Part shown: positions 20,467 to 31,089 of the stretch, in pieces
How the letters are laid out: the number at the start of each line of letters is the position of its first letter
Position numbering within the stretch: the first letter of the stretch is position 1
Assembly (NCBI GenBank): GCA_037893225.1
Contig: JAZGUH010000263.1
Location: 434,001-498,000, forward strand
DNA: 64,000 bases
Direction of reading: 5' to 3'
From: Hippasteria phrygiana
Lineage: Eukaryota; Echinodermata; Asteroidea; Valvatida; Goniasteridae
Program-made: the position numbers and the translations under genes
Notes under the pieces: model-generated
What the model was told of the DNA's origin: nothing
What the model saw: the letters and a program-made list of their open reading frames with translations, nothing else
The model's database searches: none

Positions 20467-21588
20467 GGGTATTATTTGCAGTTACTGGGTTCATCTGCGT
20501 TCATCAGTTCGGGATTCAGTGTACAGCCGCAAGCCTGCTATGATCGTGACGACACAGCCCCTTTAAGTGTTTGTGCAGAACCTTTCGTTTATGTCCAATC
20601 GGATTCATTTACACGACTTCTTTTTGATTTTAGAGGGCGAAAATCATACATTGACTATTCAATTTCAAATTTTGTGTAATGGCATCTGCACCAAATACAA
20701 ATAAGGGTTTCTTTTTCATTAACCGTCAATCAAATTAGCTATACCTTACATCAATTTAGAATGAAATTCTAAGCTGCATCATGCATTATTGATGTAAATA
20801 GAAATCTCTGTAGTTGAGGGAGTAACATCAAATTAAGATCAAAATTATCAAGCTTTTTTCTTATTCAATCTTCACCCGATAGTTTTCAACATAAAGAAAT
20901 TATATTTATTTTTACACTCTTTGCATTACATTCGGTCAAACCCCCTTCCCCTCAGAGCCACCACTGACTACATCTCAGGTCAAGTTCATTTTGTGACAGA
21001 CCTTAGCCCTCAGTAGGTTCTCTGCAGGGAGATAGGTTTGTGCATGAACACACTGCTTGTATATACATTTTTCGTAGGTGATTTCTCCGATGTTGTTACG
21101 GGCTATTTCCTGTAAACAGGTATAGATCTCCAGAGTATTGGCAGTCTGCAGATAGTCTGCAACACTCTCAAAAAGACTCAAAAAATGCATAAGACGGTTG
21201 CGATCGACATCGACATGAGAGGTTAATCTATAATGGCTTCGAATTCGTGCTACCATCACGTACAGGTTGATTCAAATGGAATATCGAATGAAGAGTAATA
21301 TCTCATTTCAATTTCTGCTTGAATTTATAAGATTCTGTATCAGGTTTAGAAGTCTGTGATGTAATCTGCTATTTTGAATGAAATAAACTTACTTTTGTTT
21401 GCACATTCACGAAAATGTATTCCCGAACTCGGCGGGAAATTGAATGTTTGCGTAAATGAATGCACAGGTAACGTAAATGGCCGCCTGTTTCTCAAAACCG
21501 AATGCACGCATTCAAATTCAGACGAAAATGAATGACCCATTTTCAGAAGAGAATGAACATTTCACGAAATTGGCCGGGAAAACCTATA

Positions 21589-23156
21589 TTTGTACACTCT
21601 GTACCTATGGTAATGTATAGTAAATTACGTCTATTAAATCCGGTTCTTACTGCTTAAATTAAATTCGTAATTACTTACACCAAGCCTCCTGTAACTTAGG
21701 TTTTGTTTATACCCTCTTATTTTTACGGGAATAGCAGTGCTATTTTACAGGGACAATAACAGTGTTTATGAGTCGTTAGATAACAGCTTGCACCATTTTT
21801 TACGGGATGCTACTGGCGTCCAAACTGCCAGGAAATTACCGTAGAAACACGGTATTTTGTTTACAGTGGTTTGCCAGTTTTTTCAACCCGGAGCTTGTGT
21901 TTTTCATCTTTTTTCTTGGACATTCCAGCCGGGGCGGAATTCGCGCTTTTGGCTGATATCGTGAGGAACATTTTGACGGCAAAATTTATATAAATCGGAC
22001 TTTCAGCCATTCGGATGCTATGACTGCATGTGCATGCATCTCTACATACACAAGATTGGGCTGAATAAAATTCAGTAAATGATTACTCGCTGTATCCTGA
22101 CAGAGTTCTCCTGCTTTCTCCTGGAAAAGTTAACGTTATTGTTGTCAGCAATAAATGCCAGCAAAACTAAATCCATGCTCATTGGAACCAAGCAAAAAGA
22201 TTCTAGTACTGAAATGAACTACAGAAAAGCTTATAATAGGCTAACTGTGCTAGTAGCGCAGTTGTACAGGTTAATTCGTGTAGTTGGACCTCAATCGTTC
22301 CATAAAGTGCAGAATATGTTTCTTGATAATGCAGTAATCGTAGTTCTATTGGGTTCGAATTGGCTTGCGGACTGTGGATAGCTTACAGAAAACAATTGTG
22401 CATATGGTTTGGGCTTTATCACAGTCTGTAACATAAAGGCCCGCCAGCCAGTGTTCTCCGATTTTTTCACTGAGAGAGGACAAGTAGATCCGTCGCATTT
22501 TAGACCCCCGTGTAACCCCTTTAGTTCTAAACAAGACTTATATGGAAGGATTCTTAATTTATTGCTGAATAATAATAGCCATGTTACAAAAGAAAAAATG
22601 GTACCCGTGGAAGCTATAGAGCATTGTTTGCAGATTGACTAATTTGTTTACATCAGACGAGTTGCAATTGCAAAACAGTGCGTCGTCCAGTGAAAAAAAA
22701 CAGACGTAATTATTCCGCGGAGGAACCGACCATTATTTGGAGGTAGTTCCGTTTATGTTCTTTTGTCTTTAATCTGTACAAAACATATTTTGTTCTTTCA
22801 AATGTTGTTCTATTTTAATTACTGCAATTGACACGACCTTTCTTAAAGTTAATATAGTCATTACATGTACAATTTTATTACGGTAAATATTTGTTTTTAT
22901 CGCTCCCCCCGGCTAATGTGGAGTCGCTTTGTTGATAAAAACGCCATAGCCGCGCGCGCCGCGCGCACGTGCATGTGATGTGTGTTCGTCAAAGAAAAAT
23001 TGAGTGAAGGATTACATAAATATACAGTTGTGTTATGGACGTGAGTAAACCTTATTATTATCTGAACTTTTTCAGTCGTTAAAAGGATCACTATGCTCGT
23101 AAATTAAGATCGTGTTTGACTCGTCACCTCTTGTTTTGTTGTAAAGCTATAAACCT
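21589..23156. other. Non-coding DNA, weak LINE trace
   Basis: No clear gene. Bases 22151-22198 translate to INASKTKSMLIGTKQK, which resembles a short motif downstream of the catalytic site in LINE reverse transcriptases, but no flanking match was seen. Motifs of the TTACGGG/CCCGTAA type occur at 21723-21845. Bases 22950-22975 are an alternating CG-rich stretch. The part from about 23040 to 23150 recurs inverted at about 27365-27470. Confidence 0.4.
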
Positions 23157-23206
23157 ACACTGTAAAAACCAACGGCTAACACTTTTTTAACACTTCAACG
23201 CGTTAA

Positions 23207-23809
23207 AGGTACACATTGCTTTGGATTTTGCGATTTGGGCTATAAAACTGAAATGGATATGGTTGGGAAGCTTTTTTAAAAGTAGAATATACAGATTCAC
23301 ATAACTATCCCTTCAAACTGCGTGGTTTTTGTTTAATTTCGTGACAAATAACGGTCCGCCATTTTGTAGAACCAAGTTTTTGACTCCACAAAATGGCGGA
23401 CTGTGTTCACCAGTCGTATTTCCAGTCGCATCTGGTTGAAGTACGTTCTGTTGATCCATTTTGATGTACTGTGGCACGGCGCGCAGCACTGGCGATATAT
23501 GTCGAGAGGTAGATAATTGTACCTGGCGATCATCTGATAGGTTTACAAGGCCACTGGCTGCGGCGCCAGCCTAAAGACTCTCACAGCGTATTTTGCGCAT
23601 TATAATAGACGGTGGTATTTAGTACTGGAAATAAGTCTATGTATCGCGGGTCAGATGTCAGGGGTAAGCGGCCAATTTTTTTGTTTCGTAATCACTAATC
23701 ACTAATAACAACACATTATACGTGTTTTTTTGCATGAACAACTCTTATAAAAGATAAGGAACATTTCCAAACAGTAAAATTTCATGACATTTGAAGGCAA
23801 TGTGTCCCT
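23207..23809. mobile_element. TTAA MITE, copy A (603 bp)
   Basis: The ends AGGTACACATTGC and GCAATGTGTCCCT are inverted, with TTAA at 23203-23206 and 23810-23813. The body is closely similar to copy B at 26763. It has no coding capacity. Like the THAP element, it starts with AG after the TTAA. Confidence 0.85.
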
Positions 23810-23819
23810 TTAATATTAA

Positions 23820-23988
23820 GGGAATAAATATGTGCTGGGCCGGTTTTAAACGTACGTTTAAAACCGCCTTGGAGCCAGGGCGCTTGATAATGACCCGAGC
23901 CGAAGGCGGCGAGGGTCATTATCAGCGTCCAGGCCCCAAGGCGGTTTTAAACGTACGTTTAAAACCGGCCCAGCACATATTTATTCCC
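23820..23988. repeat. 169-bp near-perfect palindrome
   Basis: The arms begin GGGAATAAATATGTGCTGGG and end with the complement. Each arm contains the self-complementary GGTTTTAAACGTACGTTTAA-type core. The centre (GATAATGACCC then GGGTCATTATC) is also an inverted pair. Almost the whole unit can fold on itself. Similar small palindromes with a CCGAGCCGAAGG-type centre occur near 35750. Confidence 0.85.
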
Positions 23989-24481
23989 ATTCATAAAATA
24001 CCTTTTTGTATAATTAAGCAGAAACCACCGAAAATTATAAATTTCCAATGATTTTGTTTAATTTGTTTTACCTTGGTTTGTAAAACACCCCTTCAGCTAT
24101 TTAATGGTTCGTGCCACGCGCGAGTAGTGGTAAACATGTCCTTATATGGAAATTGACGCGCGCGCGCGACGCGCTCGCCAGGTGGTGCAGAACGCAGCAG
24201 TGCCGGTGTAGCGTGAAATTATGGACTCTAAATACGGACGCATCGGTAGTATTGCGCTTGCGTTATTAGGAGAGTGACTGGTCGCTCGAGTGTTCAACCA
24301 ATACAATGGACCATATTTTGTAGGACTCTACATTTCGTGTGACAACAGGGAAAAATGTTTAAAACCGCGCCGTGTTTAAACAACTTCCAGCCGTGTTTAA
24401 ACAACCGTTTAAACACACCCACATGACAGGCTCTCGACCAATAGGGATAGTAAAACTCGCTGAGGCATTTATGAATAATAT

Positions 24482-24692
24482 TTTACACGTAAAGGTATAG
24501 GAGGCGTGGCACGCGATTAACACTAAAACACGTTCAAATAGGCGTTGGTTTTGATGATTATCAACGCTTGAGGTGTTAATTTATGTAGATATTAACACTT
24601 TAGAATGTTAATAATCATTAACGCCTATTTAAACGTGTTTTAGTGTTAATCGCGTACAACGCCTCATATACATTTACGTGTAAAGTATTAAT
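24482..24692. repeat. Inverted repeat, arms about 65 bp
   Basis: TTACACGTAAA at the left and TTTACGTGTAAA at the right bound arms that share GCGATTAACACTAAAACACG and its complement. The spacer holds more diverged inverted motifs. It is internal to the TIR element at 23157-24744. Confidence 0.75.
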
Positions 24693-24744
24693 ATTAACGC
24701 GTTGGAGTGTTCAAAAAGTGTTAGCCGTTGGTTTTTACAGTGTA

Positions 24745-25073
24745 AAGTCTACAGCAATCCCTAACGTACCTTGCGATACGCCAGGCGATCAGACGGTTCC
24801 CGTGGAGAAGGGGGGGGGTTAAACAATTCTGAAGATGTTGATGAGCTTGACGACCAGCTTAAAGATCCAATCATTGCCAAGCTTGGCACGAGGGGATACA
24901 AGTGTTAACAGACACGGAGATGACGACAACAGAAGAGACAACGAACGAGGGTGTTTTTTGCCCGGAAATTGAGAAGAATTTTCTTTTTACTAATACACTA
25001 GAAATATTGAAGAATATGGAATATCCGATGTAATATATATTCTTAAGTCTTGCTAAACTAACGCAAACATGCT
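24745..25073. other. Non-coding DNA
   Basis: No gene recognised. It contains a short G run at about 24810-24818. Confidence 0.5.
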
Positions 25074-25292
25074 CGGAGAAGACTAATCTTTATGGTGAGG
25101 AGGGTATTTTTAAGAAAGATTTTTTGGAGAAGACTAACCTTCAGGGTAAGGAGGATGTTTTTAAGAAGGGAATTTTGGAGAAGACTAACCCTCACGGGTG
25201 AGGAGGATATTTTTTTAGAAGGAATTTTTGGAGAAGACTAACCTTTAGGGTGAGGATGATAATGTTTTTAGAAGGAATTTTTGGAGAAGACT
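25074..25292 (+). repeat. About 56-bp minisatellite, first array
   Basis: Four units share GGAGAAGACTAACCYT, GGTGAGGAGGAT and TTTTTAGAAGGAATTTT with small indels. The same unit resumes at 25736 after about 440 bp of unrelated sequence. Confidence 0.85.
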
Positions 25293-25735
25293 AACCCTAA
25301 CGCATATGAATTTGTTGTGTTCACCTCTGTGCGAGGCCCTTTCCGGGCGAAAATCCGCGTAAAATGACCCTTTTTTTTCGACGTTTCGAGTCATAGTTTG
25401 ATAACCATGCGATCTTTTTCACCGGGTATTATACGATTTAACTTTTTGTCGTTCTCATGATATATATATATTTTTTTATCTTGAAAAATATCCACGTACT
25501 TTCGGCTTTGAAAATGTGAACTTTTCATCATTTGTCTGTGTAAACGCACCGATTGAGCGCCCTCGCGTCGACTCTTTTGACTGTAACTCCTTACTGGAGT
25601 ATCGAATCGTACGGGGTTAAACGGAATCGAATAGCTTAGATCCTTCTCTTTCCTTACATGTAAAACCTGTTATGATTGGTTAAAAAAAAAACCTACGTAC
25701 TTTTCACAAAGAAAAAGTGGCCAATAACAATATCC

Positions 25736-25842
25736 TCCACGTGAGGAGGATATTTTTTTGAAGGAATTTTTGGAGAAGACTAACCTTCACGGCGAGGAGG
25801 ATATTTTTTAGAAGGAATATTTGGAGAAGACTAACCCTCTCC
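25736..25842 (+). repeat. About 56-bp minisatellite, second array
   Basis: Two units of the repeat at 25074, in the same orientation. The interval 25293-25735 may be an insertion that split one array. It starts at ACGCATATGAATTTG, and no terminal repeats or target duplications were identified. Confidence 0.8.
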
Positions 25843-26762
25843 TCCTTGGCTGATCGGATCTTTTCTAGCCTCGTCTGGTTAATAACATGAAACCGTAGAT
25901 CAGTCGACCCTTCGTGGTGAATAATGCATGTTCGCTGACCAGCGTCTTCCGGCATATTTGACTGAAACACAGTCAAATCAGGAATCCCCAAATCATCCCC
26001 AGACTATCTGTATAGATGATTTTATTTTCCAAATTTGTGCATGTAGGCCTGTGATACAAATTACATTGTGGGTTTGGTTTTTGTTCACGGAAGGAATTCC
26101 ATACCTGGACATCATTTGACACCATGTGAACAAACCATTATGAGACTGGTCTAAAACAAAATGTTATTTTCAGTACTGAATGGTTCAATATTTTCTCTAC
26201 TCAATTTGACATTTCAGGACGTTATCGCTTTCTAAAAGATTAGTGATGTCCGTGTATGGAATTCTTCCCAATGGAAATGGCCTTACACTACAGACTCTAG
26301 GCAGCCGCCCTTTTGCACGAGTGCGTTTTGTCAATTTGTGTGTGCATGTTTTCGTGGTAATCGTGTTTTGGAAATCTTTGGAATCATGAAAATATCACAT
26401 TGAATACCAGGCAGTAAGCTAAATGTTGTTGAAAGAGGGCAGTGTTTTGATTTGTGAGGGAAATTATGGGGTAAAACCACAACCTGGTGCCGGACAGTTG
26501 ACACGAACAAAAGCTGGCGACACACACGTTTGACAGTGTAAAAACGAAAAAGTCACAATTTTCTTCAAAGCTACTTATCAGAATTACACAAAATATTGGC
26601 AAATCCCCCAAACAAAGACCACTAGTGGCTACAAACATTCACTTTGGGATTGGCTGTCGTTAACGTTAGTGTCAAATGCAAACATAACACAAGTTTTTGA
26701 TGGATCTTGTAAAATATGGTGGTGTCCTAAACTACAGAATTGCCACAATTACGTTACGTTAA
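25843..26762. other. Non-coding DNA
   Basis: No exon, RNA gene or repeat structure recognised. Short open frames on both strands carry no family motif. Confidence 0.5.
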
Positions 26763-27347
26763 AGGGACACATTGCTTTGGATTTTCCAATTTGGGCTATA
26801 AAACTGAAATGGATATGGTTGGGAAGCTTTTTTTAAAAGTAGAATATAAAGATTCGCATAACTATATCCCCTCAAATTGCGTGTTTTTTGTTTAATTTCG
26901 TAACAAATAACGGTCCGCCATTTTGTAGAACCAAATTTTTGACTCCACAAAGTGGCGGACCGTGTTTACCAGTCGCATTTCCAGTCGCAGCTGGTTGAAG
27001 TAAGTTCTGTTGATCCATTTTGATGTACTGTGGCACGGCGGGCAGCACTGGCGATATGTGTCGCGAGGTAGAGAATGGTATACCTGGCGATCATCTGATA
27101 GGTTTACAAGGCCACTAACTGCGGCGCCAGCCTAAAGACTCTTACAGCGTATTTTGCGCATTATTTAGACGGTGGTATTTACTACTGGAAATAAGTCTAT
27201 GTTTCGCGGGTCAGATTTTTGTTTTGTAATCACTACTTACTAATTACAACACATTATACGTGTTTTTTTGCATAAACAACTCTTATAAAAGATAAGGAAC
27301 ATTTCCAAACAGCAACATTTCATGACATTTGAAGGCAGTGTGTCCCT
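26763..27347. mobile_element. TTAA MITE, copy B (585 bp)
   Basis: The ends AGGGACACATTGC and GCAGTGTGTCCCT are inverted, with TTAA at 26759-26762 and 27348-27351. It is closely similar to copy A along its whole length, with small deletions (for example about 15 bases near 27215). No coding capacity. Confidence 0.85.
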
Positions 27348-27364
27348 TTAACGTTAAAACAAGG

Positions 27365-27470
27365 ATTCACCAAAAACAAGAGGTGACAAGTCCAACACGA
27401 TCTCAATTTACGAGCATAGTTATCCTTTTAACAAATGAAAAAGTTCAGATATTAATAAGGTTTATGTAAT
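27365..27470 (-). repeat. Inverted copy of 23040-23150
   Basis: The complement of CACCTCTTGTTTT and of ATCTGAACTTTTTCAG, with the intervening bases, matches the sequence left of the TIR element at 23157. The pair makes a 4.2-kb-spaced inverted repeat around the nested elements. Confidence 0.7.
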
Positions 27471-27635
27471 GGGGACTAAGTATACTTGGATGTTTTTATC
27501 TTGCCCTGCTGTTTATTGGAGTGGTCCCCCAGGAGATCAATACATTTTTGTTCTTTAGCTCAACCTGACTTCCACATAAAAGTGTACCCCTGTGCATTTA
27601 CCCCTAGAACAAAGACCCTTGCATGTAGTTACATT

Positions 27636-27755
27636 AATAGAGTACCGAAGTGATGACGTCAATCAATGCAATGTTTGGAACCAGAATACATTCTAAACTT
27701 CATGTGTTTGGAACCAGTTGCTGCGGCAACTGACGTCAGACTTCGGTACTCTATT
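27636..27755. mobile_element. 120-bp MITE with AATAGAGTACCGAAG ends
   Basis: The terminal 15-16 bp are perfect inverted repeats, and each is followed within a few bases by TGACGTCA. Between them GTTTGGAACCAG occurs twice in direct orientation. The target duplication is not clear. Confidence 0.7.
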
Positions 27756-28039
27756 GCGCAAGACCATGCTTCAGTAGCAGACCAGCAGCAGGAGATAACA
27801 CATGCAGCCACTTCTCTTGACCTCTCCTTTTTCCACAACCAATAAAAGTTTAGCTGCCTAAAGCTTTGGTCTGTCGAGGACTTGGTTACTTTTATGCTTC
27901 GCTTACAACCAACATCCACCATCAATCCCAGGATGTCCAAGCTTAGCAAACCACGTAAGACCATATCCAAACCGGTTTACTGGTAAATGAACATCCTTCC
28001 AATCAAACATCTCTATTAGCATCACAATGGGAACGATTC
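27756..28039. other. Non-coding DNA
   Basis: Nothing recognised. It leads into the retroelement remnant. Confidence 0.4.
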
Positions 28040-28590
28040 ATAACAAACCTATACCCAAAGTAAAACTATCTCAAACTTAGAAACTTCACTTAATTGGAAA
28101 AAAGGCCTCATATTTGTTCCCACTCCTGCTAAACACACATGAGTGACATAAATACCCTCAATCGAAGAATGAGAGTTGCACTCGTAACAATCTTAAAATC
28201 ATCCTCTCAAAAACCACTCTTAAAATGGCCTCCGAAACCTACACCTAGTGAAAACACTAGAAAAAACACCTGGAAGCCACAACATTTTGAACTTGCCAAC
28301 ACGAGGCTAAGACACGGCAAAACAACATGACCTCACAAGAAGATTTCACCATGAACAACCTCATGAACAACCCCGACATCGGAAGTCAACCAAAAACAGA
28401 GGTATCTGCATTATGAACCACTCAAATATATTTACAAGTGGGTTAACCGCCATCTTGAGTCCAAATACTATACACCCAGTCGGACCAAGATATCACCCCA
28501 CAAACCATAACTCTGGTTCATAACACACAAATAGAGACAACAGACCATGTTGTCACCCTACATGACTTCGAAAAAATAATACAAAAAGCG
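28040..28590 (+). pseudogene. Penelope-like retroelement remnant, N-terminal side
   Basis: The frame near 28084 reads TSLNWKKGLIFVPTPAKH, which resembles the KGLxFxPTP motif at the start of Penelope-like reverse transcriptase ORFs. Farther on, NNPDI (about 28366) and weak lysine-rich and tyrosine-rich pieces follow in several frames with many stops. The catalytic reverse transcriptase core is absent because the composite element at about 28595-34040 lies where it should be. Assigned by motif memory and by its partner at 34044. Confidence 0.45.
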
Positions 28591-29084
28591 AAATAATCCT
28601 AACACGAGAAGTGTTCCCGTCGCGAGGACGGGCACAGGCGGTTCCGCTTTTTCAGTTGTTCACGAGTCACTTAACATTGCTTGTGAGAAAAATAAAGTTC
28701 AAGATCAGTACACAAAACATTGGGAATACTTTACTCAAAGTAGGTTGAAGGTTGTTGTAATGTGAAATATACGGACGTACTTTTGTGTATCCGCAGCCGA
28801 AGATACGATCGGCACGCACCACCCACACCCAATTTCGATTCGAGTTATATACCACCCTCTATTGACGGAAGATGTATGTTGCTAATTTTGCAAATTTAGG
28901 TTGATGTCATATATGTGACACTTCGCCACACACATCGCCACACACAGCAACTGGTTATGCATTTTTAATATTGTTTAACCTGCCGCTAGAGGGCGCTCTA
29001 ACATTTTATGACGTCACCAGTAATTTTGTTGTTAAGTACAACCTAGCCGGAGAATAACATTGTTGAAAGCAAGTTCACATCTTT

Positions 29085-29735
29085 TAGCAATTTCAAATTA
29101 GAAGGCACTTCCGGTTTCGACCGGAAGGAAGGGTCAAGTGATTTTGCACGTAATATAACAAATGAAGACCCTAGATCATTCTATCAATTCCCACGAAAAG
29201 CAAAATCAGATCTCTTTCGATTGATTTTATATTGATTTTCAAAGATTAAACTTTCAAATTATAAGGCACTTCCGGTTTGGACCGGAAGGAAGGGTCACGT
29301 AACTTTGCACGTAATATACAAAATGAAGACCATGGATTATTCTATCAGTTCCCGTAAAAAGAAAAATCAGATCTCTCTCGATTGATTTTATATTGATTTT
29401 CAAAGACTAATTTTCAAATTATAAGATATCGAGATAATATCTCGAGATATTGATTTTCAAAGATTAAACTTTCAAATTATAAGGCACTTCCGGTTCTATC
29501 AGTTCCCGTAAAAAGAAAAATCAGATCTCTCTCGATTGATTTTATATTGATTTTCAAAGACTAATTTTCAAATTATAAGGCACTTCCGGTTTGGACCGGA
29601 AGGAAGGGTCTCGTGACTTTGCACTTAATATAAAAACTGAAGACTCTGGATTATTCTATCAGTTCCCGTAAAAAGCAAAATAATATCTCCCTCGATTGAT
29701 TTTATATTGATTTTCAAAGATGAAATTTAGAAATC
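29085..29735 (+). repeat. Tandem units with CACTTCCGGTTTGGACCGG
   Basis: About four irregular units of 100-170 bp each carry CACTTCCGGTT(T), often followed by GACCGGAAGGAAGGGTC, an inverted pair, and an ATTGATTTTATATTGATTTT segment. A further diverged unit is at about 30130-30250. One unit is truncated near 29480. Part of the composite element. Confidence 0.75.
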
Positions 29736-30604
29736 TTTGATTGCTTGTAATCCGATATTTGATGACGTCATCGTGACGTCATTATCAGAAAGCTCGAAAG
29801 CTATGTCAACTCTGCCATCTGAAGCCAATATCTGGATTATATCTCTCGCGGTTGATTTTACAGCAATGTTTTAAGGTTTAGAGGTCTTTTCATTGCAACT
29901 TCCGGTCTGATGACGTCATAAATTGTTCTCCCCCTCAACTTGTTCTTAGCATGAAGCCGATTATATACATCAATTATAAAGTGATTTCAACAAACTTCGC
30001 CACACACATCGACTAATTATTCATTTTATAAATTTTTCAACCTGCCGCTAGACGGCGCTCGAACATTTTGTGACGTCACAAATATTTTTTTTGTTAAGTA
30101 CAACCTAGCCGGATACTAACATCGTTGAAAGCAATTCGAAATATTTTACCAATTTTAAATTATGAGCCACTTCCGGTTTGGGCCGATTTGACCCGGAAGG
30201 AAGGGTCACGTGATTTCACGCACACAATAAACAATGAAGCCCTATGTGAACTCTATCTGTTGCCGCAAAAAGCAAGTTGCGGTCTTATACGGTTAATTCG
30301 ATATGGAGGTTCAAAGATTGACCAAAATTTTGTTAAATGGCTTGTGATTTGACACCTGATGACGTCATCATGACGTCATGTTTCGAGACACGAGTTCGCT
30401 ATAGGGTCTATGTATGTGCCCGTTATTATTAAGATCTGAGATTGTTGAATGACAAAAGTGACCTCTAGAAAATCCGTGTACAATCTCAATGAGGATTTTG
30501 GCGGGAAAAAAAAAAGAAAAAAACTAGAGCCAAAGGTTGGTGTTTGTGGACAAACACAGGGCTGTTTCGTTTTTGTTTTTTTTTAGTTTGGATGTGAAAT
30601 GTGA

Positions 30605-30985
30605 ATGCTATATGGCTTCAAAAATTGCCCCTTTAAGATGACGTCACATGTGATGACGTCATCATAATGTTATGTCAATTTTCATCTATAAACCTACTAG
30701 GCTACCTAGATGTTACTTTTCAACTTAATCGGACTTGTACTTTTGTTTATGGCTTCAAAAACTGCCCCTTTAAGATGACGTCACGTGACGTGTGATTACA
30801 TCATCATCATAATGTCATGTCAATTTTCATCTATAACGCCCGGTGGCATACCTAGATATTACGTTTCAACTTAATCGGACTTGTACTTTTGTAGATATAT
30901 GGCTTCAAAAAAATGCCACTTTAAGATGACGTCACGTAACATGTGATGACGTCATCATGACGTAAAAGTTCGGCACACATTGTGA
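30605..30985 (+). repeat. Three tandem units of about 140-150 bp
   Basis: Each unit starts TATGGCTTCAAAAA, continues through CTTTAAGATGACGTCAC and a second TGACGTCA-like site, and ends AATCGGACTTGTACTTTTGT (last unit partial). It lies left of the 400-bp satellite in the composite element. Confidence 0.8.
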
Positions 30986-31089
30986 GCAGTTGGTGTAAGT
31001 GTCTGCCAAGTTTAAAAGTAGCCAAAGTGGCCGGAAGGAAAGAAAACGTTTACAAATGCTATGTGCAATATTCTAAAGACTTGAAAAAA

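Larger units (their letters stand above)
18326..21584. mobile_element. 3.26-kb TIR element with GGTTTTCCCGGCC ends
   Basis: The left end GGTTTTCCCGGCCAATTT is matched as an inverted copy at the right end. Similarity continues through AATGTTCATTC, about 34 bp in all. TATA lies on both sides (18322-18325 and 21585-21588), which could be a 4-bp target duplication. A TA duplication with a longer TIR is equally possible. The interior has one cysteine cluster, a GC-rich minisatellite and otherwise no recognised transposase, so the superfamily is unknown. Confidence 0.65.
23157..24744. mobile_element. TIR element with CACTGTAAAAACC ends, host for nested insertions
   Basis: The left end CACTGTAAAAACCAACGGCT is matched, inverted, by the right end near 24700-24744. 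The match runs for about 48 bp through AACGCGTTAA. Inside are a TTAA MITE, a long palindrome, an inverted-repeat pair at 24482-24692 and a copy of a repeat with CGTGTTTAAACAACTTCCAG (24368-24478) that recurs at 35440-35560 and 36715-36830. No transposase recognised. Confidence 0.7.
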
